DNA of 64,000 nt, taken from positions 5,203,501-5,267,500 of the forward strand of contig NZ_CP098774.1 of NCBI RefSeq assembly GCF_028473665.1. The letters are read 5' to 3'. A program made the position numbers and the translations under genes. Below, piece by piece: positions 53,988-62,100 of the stretch. This stretch comes from Sphingomonas sp. QA11. GTDB lineage: Bacteria; Pseudomonadota; Alphaproteobacteria; Sphingomonadales; Sphingomonadaceae. Below the pieces are notes generated by a model. The model saw only the letters and a list, made by a program, of their open reading frames with translations. It did no database searches and was not told the DNA's origin. Each line of letters starts with the position of its first letter. The first letter of the stretch is position 1.

Positions 53988-54400
53988 GCGGCGATCCTTG
54001 GATTGGCGTAGATCTGGACAAGGCCGACACGGTCGCCGGTGACGCTCGCCACCAGGGTCTCGGCCTGGGAAAGGGTGAAGCCGGCATCGAGGAACCGGTC
54101 GATCTCGGCCTGGGCGACAGCATAGCCGCGGCGCCACGCATGGACCGCGAGCCGGCGCAGTGCCTCAAGCCTGCTATCGGCAAGCCGCGATTTGGCGCCG
54201 AAGCCGAACAGGCTTCCCAGCGCGCGCGAAACCCGGCCCGGTTCCTCGAGGCTGGACAGGCTATCGCGGCGCGACACCGCGATGACGCTCCATTCGAGTG
54301 CCGAGAAGCCGGTCTCCCCGCTCTCCGTCGCGGCGGCTGACGCCATAGCGCGGCTGCGGACGGGGGCGGCGAACATGTTGTCGATATCGAGATAGGCCAT
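53984..54400 (-). CDS. Hypothetical protein heading the RND operon
   Basis: 138 residues, no signal peptide or membrane helix. It starts MAYLDIDNMFAAPVR (AAGGGGA upstream). The middle has FSALEWSVIAVSRRDSLSSL; the C-terminal half is a basic helical stretch (RLEALRRLAVHAWRRGYAV) followed by IDRFLDAGFTLSQAETLV. No family recognised. Because its stop overlaps the MFP start and it follows the TetR-controlled promoter, it is a true operon member, perhaps cytosolic and regulatory. Confidence 0.72.
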   Translation of the reverse strand: MAYLDIDNMFAAPVRSRAMASAAATESGETGFSALEWSVIAVSRRDSLSSLEEPGRVSRALGSLFGFGAKSRLADSRLEALRRLAVHAWRRGYAVAQAEIDRFLDAGFTLSQAETLVASVTGDRVGLVQIYANPRIAA

Positions 54401-54571
54401 GGCTATTCCCCTTGAAGTTGATTGGCCGCAGGGCGCCGATCGCGAAGACGGATGTCTTCGCGCGCAGATACGCACCGGGCGTGACTGGTCGGCACGGAGC
54501 AGCTTGAAGCTGCCCGCCTGGCCGTCCGGAAATGGTGGAGCGCGATCGACCTCAGGCCGGTCGCGGCTGGT

Positions 54572-54592
54572 TCAGCAGTTCGTCTTGGTCAT
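54572..54592 (-). CDS. Possible six-residue leader peptide (MTKTNC)
   Basis: A GGAGGG Shine-Dalgarno lies 8 bases before an ATG that opens a six-codon frame ending TGA, about 50 bases after the predicted transcription start of the efflux operon and 170 before its first gene. The spacing is good enough for real translation. A palindrome, GCAGCTTGAAGCTGC, lies downstream near 54503-54517. An attenuation role is inference. Confidence 0.4.
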   Translation of the reverse strand: MTKTNC

Positions 54593-54640
54593 GGGCGTTT
54601 CCCTCCGCCGCTGGCGAGACCGGCGAAGGACCCGCATTCA

Positions 54641-54679
54641 ATACCAATCGGTATATAACCCTATGCTGCGGCGCGTCAA
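54641..54679 (-). promoter_or_regulatory. RND operon promoter with TetR operator
   Basis: Minus-strand -35 TTGACG (54674-54679), a 16-base spacer and -10 TATATA (54652-54657). The inverted repeat ATACCAATCGGTAT (54641-54654) overlaps the -10 and the predicted start point, so a bound repressor would block RNA polymerase. It differs by one base from the operator in front of the TetR gene. Confidence 0.8.
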
Positions 54680-54714
54680 GCGTCTTCTGTACCGCGAGGT
54701 ATATTTAATTTCAA

Positions 54715-55329
54715 TCAGCGAGTGGGCCAGATCGACAGGCTGGTTTCGACCAATTGGCCGAGCTCCTGGCAAGTCGCGCCGGATCCCGCCTGGACCGAGA
54801 GTCCCTGCAGCAGTGCGAAGAGATAACGCACCAGCGCGACCGGCTCGATCGTATCGGGGAGATCGCCCTCGGCCTTGGCCCGTTCGAACCGCGCGATCAG
54901 CGCTGCCTCGGACGAGGCGCGACGCTTGACCACTTCGGCCTTGATCGATTCAGCCTCGACGCCGCACGCGCTCACGCTGATCACACCCAGGCAACCGCAG
55001 GGATCGCCGGTATTCATCTGCAGCTCGAGCGCGCCGCGCAACAGCCGCTCCGCCACGCCCCGGGCGGTCGACGCGTCGAGTGCGCTGCGCATGTAAGCGA
55101 GCTTCTCGCGCTCGTAGAGATCGAGCGCCTTGTGGAACAGCGCTTCCTTGTTGCCGAATGCCGCGTAGAGACTCGGCTTGGTAATGCCCATCTCAGTGGT
55201 CAGTTCAGCCATTGACGCACCCTCATAGCCGCGCGTCCAGAATACCCGGAGAGCGGATGCCAGCGCTTCCTCGACGCAGAACTCCCGGGGCCGTCCCTTG
55301 ATCGGAGCCGGGGCAAGAATCTGTTCCAT
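54715..55329 (-). CDS. TetR/AcrR-family repressor of the RND operon
   Basis: 204 residues. N-terminal TetR helix-turn-helix (ALRVFWTRGYEGASMAELTT, then GITKPSLYAAFGNKEALFHKAL); the C-terminal ligand domain has NTGDPCGCLGVISVSACGVEA, a segment typical of the TetR_C branch near efflux genes. The ATG at 55329 lies inside the operator palindrome. It probably represses itself and the neighbouring efflux operon and is released by a drug-like ligand. An upstream in-frame start at 55404 would place the operator inside the gene and is rejected. Confidence 0.88.
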   Translation of the reverse strand: MEQILAPAPIKGRPREFCVEEALASALRVFWTRGYEGASMAELTTEMGITKPSLYAAFGNKEALFHKALDLYEREKLAYMRSALDASTARGVAERLLRGALELQMNTGDPCGCLGVISVSACGVEAESIKAEVVKRRASSEAALIARFERAKAEGDLPDTIEPVALVRYLFALLQGLSVQAGSGATCQELGQLVETSLSIWPTR

Positions 55330-55366
55330 ACCGATCGGTATATAGCGTGCTTTCCGTAAACGTCCA
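55328..55366 (-). promoter_or_regulatory. TetR gene promoter with perfect-palindrome operator
   Basis: Minus-strand -35 TGGACG (55361-55366), a 16-base spacer, -10 TATATA (55339-55344). The 14-bp perfect palindrome ATACCGATCGGTAT (55328-55341) overlaps the -10 and includes the first bases of the ATG. The predicted transcript starts only a few bases before the start codon. Confidence 0.78.
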
Positions 55367-55419
55367 GTGGGCACCCCAGGATCCGGCCAGGATCCGGCCC
55401 GCATCCGGCACCGACCGAT

Positions 55420-55476
55420 TTGACAGCCAGTCCTATCCTGCCTAGCAAGTGCAAACGCGAATCACTCGCATTAGCA
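55420..55476 (+). promoter_or_regulatory. Heme-receptor promoter with iron-box-like palindrome
   Basis: TTGACA (55420-55425) and a weak -10 TAGCAA (55443-55448) with a 17-base spacer. An imperfect 27-bp palindrome (55450-55476), starting TGCAAACGCGAA and ending CATTAGCA, covers the predicted start point. TGCAA/TTAGCA arms resemble alphaproteobacterial Fur-type iron boxes, which fits repression by iron. Confidence 0.55.
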
Positions 55477-55495
55477 TCAAGCTTAGGGGTTACCG

Positions 55496-57757
55496 ATGAT
55501 CGAGCAGTCCACCACGCCGCGCGCGGCCATCAGGTCCGGGGCCGCCGTGCTGGCGATCGCCTGGGCGTTGAGCGCCGGCGCGGCCTTTGCCGCGGACGAG
55601 GCTCACCCCGGTGACGAGAACAGGGATCTCGTCACCGTCACCGCGACGCGTATCCCGCAACCGGTCGCCAATGTGCCGGCCACCGTCACCGTGATCGACG
55701 CGGAGACGATCGCCGACCAGATGGCCTCCGACATCAAGGACCTGGTCCGCTTCGAGCCGGGCGTCAGCGTCCGCCGTGCCCCGAGTCGCTTCGGCGCGGC
55801 GCAGGGCGTCACTGGGCGCGACGGCAATGCCGGCTTCAATATCCGCGGGCTCGAGGGCAATCGCGTGCTGATCCAGGTCGATGGCGTGCGCGTGCCTGAC
55901 GGCTTCGAATTCGGGGCGCAGTCGGCCGGGCGCGGCGATTATGTTGATCTCGGCGTGATCAAGTCGGTCGAGATCCTGCGCGGCCCGGCATCGGCGCTCT
56001 ACGGCAGCGACGGCCTCGCCGGTGCGGTCAGCTTCGTGACCAGCGACCCGCAGGATTTCCTGAGCGGCGGCAAGTCGATCGGCGGCATCGCGCGTGCCGC
56101 TTATGATTCGGCCGACAACCAGTTCTCCGAAACCGGCATCGTCGCCGGCGCTTCGGGCGCCTGGTCAGGCATGGTCGCCTATACCCGACGCGACGGGCAT
56201 GAGCTCGACAACAAGGGCACGAACGAATCGCCCAACGCGAGCCGTACCGCGCCGAACCCGCAGGACGCTTTCTCCAACGCGTTGCTGGCCAAGATCGTGT
56301 GGTCGCCCGATGACCATAACCGGGTCCGTCTGACTTATGACCATCTCGACGCTCATGTCCGCACCGATGTGCTAAGCGGTATTTCCGCCGCGGTGCCGGT
56401 ACCCGGGAACGGCGTGATTGGCCTGAAGGCGAGCGATCGCACGCGACGCGACCGGGTCAGCCTCGACTGGCGCTATACCGGCACGGGCGCGATCGCTTCG
56501 GCGCAGGTGACGGGCTGGTATCAGGACGGCGAGAACCGGCAATTCACCGCCGAGGATCGCAACACCAGCCCCGATCGTACCCGGCTCAACACCTTTGCGA
56601 ACCGGGTCTTTGGCGCCAGCGCGGAACTGCGCAGCGATTTCGCCACCGGCCCGCTGACCCACAGGCTGGTCTATGGCGGCGACGTCAGCTTCACGCGACA
56701 GCAGGGTGAGCGCGACGGCACGGTGCCGACACCGCCGGACGTCTTTCCGACCCGCGCTTTCCCGATCACGGATTACACGCTGGCCGGCGGTTACGTCTCG
56801 GACGAGATCGGCATTGCCGATGGCGTGCTGACGCTGTTCCCGGCACTGCGCTTCGACCATTACAGCTTGAATCCCAAGCACGATCCGTTGTTGTCCGGCT
56901 TCGCCGTGGCGAAGCAGAGCGATTCGCGCGTCTCGCCCAAGTTCGGGGCGGTCGTGCGACCCGTCGAGGGCGTGCGCCTGTTTGCCAACTATGCGCGCGG
57001 CTTCAAGGCGCCGTCGCCAACCCAGGTGAACCAGTTCTTCCAGAACCTGTCCCAAGGCTACACCTCGATTCCCAACCCCAATCTTCGACCGGAAACGAGC
57101 GAAACCTGGGAAGGCGGGCTGAAGGTCGGCAGCGGCCCGATCCGCGCTGAGGTCACCGGGTTCACCGGGCGATACAAGGATTTCATCAGCCAGGAAGTGG
57201 TGGGCGGGGCCTTCACCCCCGCCAATCCGGCGGTCTTCCAGTTCATCAACCTCAATCGCGTCAAGATCGAGGGTGTCGAGGGCAAGATCGAGGCACGCAG
57301 CGGCGGTTTCAGCGGCCGGCTCGCGGTCAGCTATGCCAAGGGAACGGTCACTGGCACCGGCGGCGTAAAGTCGCCGCTGTCCACGATCGATCCGGTCAAG
57401 CTGGTCGGCGGCGTCGGCTATGATGCGCCTGACCGGCGTTTCGGCGGCCAGCTCATTGCGACTCATTCGGCGCAGAAGCCGCTATCCGCGACGACTTACG
57501 TCGGCACGACCGGCCCTGCGAGCATCTGTACCGGCATCGGCGGCTGCTTCCGCCCCGGCGGCTTCACCATCCTCGACGCGACCGCCTATGTGAAAGTCGG
57601 TGATATCGTCACCGTCCGGGCCGGCATCTTCAACATCTTCGACCGTAAATATGCCTGGTGGAGTGATGTCCGCGGCCTTGCCGCCAGTTCGGCCGTCACC
57701 GACGCCTATACCCAGCCGGGCCGCAATGCGAGCGTATCGCTGACGGCCCGCTTCTAA
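55496..57757 (+). CDS. TonB-dependent heme/hemoglobin receptor
   Basis: 753 residues. Signal peptide (LAIAWALSAGAAFA), the TonB-box-like DLVTVTATRI, plug domain (VTGRDGNAGFNIRGLEGNRVL, ILRGPASALYGSDGLAG) and barrel ending in SVSLTARF. NPNLRPETSETWEGG near residue 523 is the heme-receptor NPNL region, and VFANYARGFKAP-like sequence precedes it. It imports heme from the environment using TonB. The iron-box-like promoter and the following DUF6607 gene support an iron-acquisition role. Confidence 0.9.
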   Translation: MIEQSTTPRAAIRSGAAVLAIAWALSAGAAFAADEAHPGDENRDLVTVTATRIPQPVANVPATVTVIDAETIADQMASDIKDLVRFEPGVSVRRAPSRFGAAQGVTGRDGNAGFNIRGLEGNRVLIQVDGVRVPDGFEFGAQSAGRGDYVDLGVIKSVEILRGPASALYGSDGLAGAVSFVTSDPQDFLSGGKSIGGIARAAYDSADNQFSETGIVAGASGAWSGMVAYTRRDGHELDNKGTNESPNASRTAPNPQDAFSNALLAKIVWSPDDHNRVRLTYDHLDAHVRTDVLSGISAAVPVPGNGVIGLKASDRTRRDRVSLDWRYTGTGAIASAQVTGWYQDGENRQFTAEDRNTSPDRTRLNTFANRVFGASAELRSDFATGPLTHRLVYGGDVSFTRQQGERDGTVPTPPDVFPTRAFPITDYTLAGGYVSDEIGIADGVLTLFPALRFDHYSLNPKHDPLLSGFAVAKQSDSRVSPKFGAVVRPVEGVRLFANYARGFKAPSPTQVNQFFQNLSQGYTSIPNPNLRPETSETWEGGLKVGSGPIRAEVTGFTGRYKDFISQEVVGGAFTPANPAVFQFINLNRVKIEGVEGKIEARSGGFSGRLAVSYAKGTVTGTGGVKSPLSTIDPVKLVGGVGYDAPDRRFGGQLIATHSAQKPLSATTYVGTTGPASICTGIGGCFRPGGFTILDATAYVKVGDIVTVRAGIFNIFDRKYAWWSDVRGLAASSAVTDAYTQPGRNASVSLTARF

Positions 57758-57766
57758 CCAGCTTTC

Positions 57767-57864
57767 CTCTCCCCGCTTCCCTCTCCCACCGTCTCCGGGA
57801 GGGGGCTGGGGAGAGGGGCAGTCGCACCCACCGGTCTTGCCCCTCCGGGACTGTCCCTCTCCCC
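57767..57864. repeat. CTCTCCC/GGGAGAG inverted repeat
   Basis: CTCTCCCCGCTTCCCTCTCC (57767) pairs with GGGAGGGGGCTGGGGAGAG (57797-57815), followed by a related CTCTCCCC near 57855. A simple dispersed hairpin of a kind common in proteobacterial intergenic DNA, here between the heme receptor and DUF6607 genes; it may attenuate read-through. Confidence 0.6.
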
Positions 57865-57891
57865 GATTTTTTCGATATCCGAAAGGAGCCG

Positions 57892-58878
57892 ATGCTCATG
57901 AAGACCGCATTCCGCCTGGCGCTCGCCGCCGCCCTCATCACCCTGCCGCTCGCTGCCCCGGCGCTTGCCGACGGGCCAGTCGCGACGCGTAGCGCCGCCG
58001 ACGAAAAGGCCGCCTTCGATGCCGATCGTGCATCGATCCTGGCCATGGCCGGCAACTACAAGGTCACCTTCGACATGCGCGAGACCACGCCGTGGCGCGC
58101 CGACTACACGCCGATCCCGGCCAAGATTTCCAGCGGGCATGAAAGCGTCCGGGTGATCGAGGACAGCGGCCGCCATATCGTGCTGCAGCACCTGCTCGTC
58201 GTCACCAGCGAGGGCAAGACCATGGTGATCAAGCATTGGCGGCAGGACTGGAGCTTCGAGCCGGCCTCGGTCCTCGTCTATGCCGGCCAGGGCCGGTGGA
58301 ACGAGGAGGCGGTGCCTGAGCGGATGCGCAAGGGCCGCTGGTCGCAGACCGTGTGGCAGACCGACGATTCCCCGCGCTATGGCGGCTGGGGCGAATGGAC
58401 CGAGGAAGGCGGCGTGCGGCGCTGGCGCAGCAACTGGACCTGGCGCCCGCTCGCCCGCCGCGATGCGATCCGCCACCCGCGCTACGACCGCTATCTCGGG
58501 ATCAACCGCCATTCGCCGTCGCCGGCCGGCTGGATCCACTGGCAGGACAATATCAAGATGGGGCTGGTCGACGGCAAGGTCGTGCCGTTTGTCCAGGAAT
58601 CGGTGCTCAACACCTATGCCAAGGACGATGCGTATGACGTGAAGGCGGGCGACGACTATTGGGCCGCGACGAAGGACTATTGGGCCGCCATCCGGACTGC
58701 CTGGGATGCGGCGATCGCCAGGGACAAGGGCGTGTCGGTCGCCGAAGTGGCTGAAACCGGTTCCGCCTCGGGCGAGCGGCTGATGGGCTATGCCGACGAC
58801 GTGCAGGCGAAGAAGCTGACGACCGCGGCGGCAATCGACAAGGGCAAGGCGGTGATCGCCGAGGTGACGAAGCAGTAG
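57892..58878 (+). CDS. DUF6607 protein, exported
   Basis: 328 residues with a signal peptide (AFRLALAAALITLPLAAPALA). Tryptophan-rich mature domain (VIKHWRQDWSFEP, RKGRWSQTVWQTDDSPRYGG, WRSNWTWRPL) matching DUF6607, a family often placed next to heme TonB receptors. It is probably periplasmic and may handle heme or receptor products; no reaction is known. AAAGGAG precedes two possible starts, 57892 and 57898. Confidence 0.82.
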   Translation: MLMKTAFRLALAAALITLPLAAPALADGPVATRSAADEKAAFDADRASILAMAGNYKVTFDMRETTPWRADYTPIPAKISSGHESVRVIEDSGRHIVLQHLLVVTSEGKTMVIKHWRQDWSFEPASVLVYAGQGRWNEEAVPERMRKGRWSQTVWQTDDSPRYGGWGEWTEEGGVRRWRSNWTWRPLARRDAIRHPRYDRYLGINRHSPSPAGWIHWQDNIKMGLVDGKVVPFVQESVLNTYAKDDAYDVKAGDDYWAATKDYWAAIRTAWDAAIARDKGVSVAEVAETGSASGERLMGYADDVQAKKLTTAAAIDKGKAVIAEVTKQ

Positions 58879-58911
58879 GGCGCTTTACTTCCTGCCGTCA
58901 TGACTTTCCGT

Positions 58912-59003
58912 CGTCATGCCGGACTTGCTCCGGCATCCATGCTTCCGCGAGCGTAACCGGCGTTGCGTTTGCGGAACGATGGACCCTGGAACAAGTCCGG
59001 GTG
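58912..59003. repeat. Family A dispersed inverted repeat, copy 5
   Basis: Left end CATGCCGGACTTGCTCCGGC, right end GGACCCTGGAACAAGTCCGG. It lies between the DUF6607 and helicase genes at the boundary where base composition changes. Confidence 0.75.
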
Positions 59004-59111
59004 GTCTTGTGATAGCTGGTGGAAATTGCATTTGTGACCTCAGCGGCCCGTTGCATTGTCACCCCGGTTCCGAAAACGCCTTATCTCGGTATCCACGAAA
59101 CCGGCAGCAAC

Positions 59112-62100
59112 TCATTCTTCCAAACCTGCGGTCAGTCGAACTTGGAGGTCGGACCCGACGCGGCGAAAACCGAGCAGTCGCGCAGCGGAGCGAATTAGGT
59201 CTGCATCGGCTCCTCCCGCATTATCGCCCCGAGCAATGGCCAATGCGCCTCGAATTTCGAGCATCGAAATCGCATCAGCTTTAAGCGTAGCGCCATATTC
59301 TTCGCTGCGGTCACGCACTGGCGGTTCGTCCCGCTGCGCGGAGGTAAACCAAAAATCATTGTCGCTGCGCAGTTCAGACGAGATGCGAGCCTGACCTACG
59401 AGGGCTTGTCGGGCCACAGCGAGAATGCGTCGCCCAGCTTTTTCGCGCCCGAAGCATGCTGCGATTCGACGCGCAACCTCCTCGATACAAATCGGCCCTT
59501 CGACTTCGACAATGCGCTTAGCCAACGGTCCCAGTGTCGCCATAGAAACCTCATGCGGTTCTAGGTGGCTGCTCACCGGGAAGTGCGCGCGGATATAGGC
59601 AGGCATCTTACGTTCGACGCTTGGCGGCACCACGAATGTTTCAACAATCGGCGGGCCTGCGTCATCCGAAACCGGACGCGCAACGTTTGCACCATTAATG
59701 CGAACGCCAGACGTGTCATCGCGCGCTTCCGCGAGTACCGCCCGCAACCGCTCAATCTCAGCGCGACGATTGTAGAACCAATCGGTACTCCAAATGCGAT
59801 GAAAGCGCCAACCAAGGTGCTCCAGTACATCTTGGCGCAGCCTGTCCCGCTCACGCGCCCACAGGGCGGAGTGATAGGTTGCGCCATCGCACTCGACCGC
59901 GAGCAAGTAGGTGCCGGGCTTGTCGGGGTGGCGTACACCTATATCGATACGGAAGCCTGCCGAACCGACCTGCGGGTCTGCGAGGAAACCAAACGATCGA
60001 ATTACGTCGGCAACATCTTCCTCGAACGGCGTATCAGCAGGTTCGCCAGTAACGACCGCATCGTCGAGCTTGCCCGATTTGGCGAACTCCAGAAAACGTC
60101 GAAGGATGCGCGGCCCCTCACGCGAGACTCGGCTCGCATCAATGTCACCGGGATCGAAGGAAGCAAAAACCTCGCACCTGATCCGAGCGCGAGTGAACAG
60201 CACGTTTAGTCGGCGTTCACCGCCTTCACCGTTGACCGGACCAAAGCTCATGCTGGTCAACCTTCCGCCAGCGATCGTCGGACCATAGCCTACGCTGACT
60301 AGAATCACGTCCCGTTCGTCGCCCTGCACGTTCTCGATGTTCTTCACGAACAGGTCTTCCGATTGGCCCTCGCGAAGAAAGGTATCGAGCGCGCCGTCAG
60401 TGCGGCGGGCGAGTTCGAGTAGTTCCGTGATTGTATTTTTCTGCGCAGATGAGAACGTTACGATGCCGAGAGAAAGATCAGGGTTTGCGCGCGCATGCTC
60501 GGAAACGCGCTTGATGATTGCCTCGCCCTCCCGCCGATTGTCGCGTTTGCCGCCCTTGTCATAAACACCATCGACCTTGGTGAAGATCAGCCCATAGGCA
60601 GGGTCTTCCTGTAGCGGCGATGGCGGGAGTATCAGTCCGTCTTCATAAAATTCGCGATTGGAAACTCGGATCAAAGAAGGATCGCGGGACCGATAGTGCC
60701 ATTGCAACATACGCGACGAGAGACCGCGAGCCTCGCACAGCGATAGGATGCTTTCCAACGATCCCAGAGCTGCGGCGCCTCCCAACAGATTCTCTTCGCC
60801 TTCCTCATCCTCTTCATCGTTTTCGCCATCGTCGGCGACCAATCGGTCAAAGAAGGAGGATGGTGGCAATTGTTTCTGATCACCCACAACAACAATCTGC
60901 CGCGCCCGCGCGATTGCACCAAGCGCATCTTCTGGACGCACCTGGCTTGCTTCATCAATCACCAGCAAATCAAAACTGAGTCGTCCCGGCGTGAGGTACT
61001 GAGCCACCGAAATCGGACTCATCAACAGGACCGGCTTGATCCGTTGGAGTGCAGCCGGTGCCTGCTCAAACAACCGTCTCAGCGCTATGTGCGCGCGCCT
61101 CTTGCCGATCTCTCCCCTTACGATCTTCATCTCACCAAATGCGCCTTGCGGCACCTGCCCCAGATGCCCTGCGAGGATCGTGGTCACATTCTCTTTCAAT
61201 CGCTTACGCTCAAGGCCGGCAAACTCTTGGGCAAGCGCATGCCGGTTAAGGTTTCCGATCTCCTTCAGTTCAGGCCATGCTGAAATAGCATCGCGCCAGA
61301 GTCTTTCAGCCCGCGCGAACTTCAATTCGATGACGGCGGCATTGCCATCGAGCGCACTGCCAGCAACGCGTGCTGCAAGGGCGGCCACCCCGCCAGCCGC
61401 CAGCCGATTTTCCAATCTGCGCAATCTGGCCCATTCGGCATAGCGATCAACGGAATCGGCCATCGCAGAGAATCTTGCGGTGATATCGATCAGATCGACA
61501 CCCTCCATTCCACCATCAAATATTTCCGGATCGAGTTGCAAAATTCCGGTGACGCGATCGATCGCGTCTCGCGTCGTAGGCGACTGTCGTTCAAGCGTAT
61601 CGATCATCGCCTGAAGTGCTGCCGCCGCTGCGCCCAGATCAATGGCTTGTTCGATATCAATTGTTAGCGGGACATCGCGAGCCTTGGAAACCCAACGAGC
61701 TATCCCCGCTACTCGCGCGAAGCCGGTTCTCTCTCCACGCCATATCTCGCCAAGCGCCGCGCTCATGAAAGCCTCGTCGTCACCCCAGCGGGTGCGCAAC
61801 CGCTTCACCTCCAGCAACCGATCAACCAAGTTCACGCGATCAGTTGCGCTTTTGGGTAACTGGATGCGCAACATGCCTCCCAATTGACGGGAGGCACCGC
61901 GATACGCTGATCCCCACCTCGCGAAAAACGACCCGGTGCCAGCAACCAACGGTGCACGTATCGAAGCAACTTCGCCATCGAATGCTGGCTCGGTAAATTC
62001 TGCCGCTTCCGTATCGCGAAGTTTGCGCCAAGCCGTCGCCGTATCCAAAGCTTCAGTGAGGCGCGCCGGATCAGAGGTGCGCGAGATTGCGCTTGCAAGC

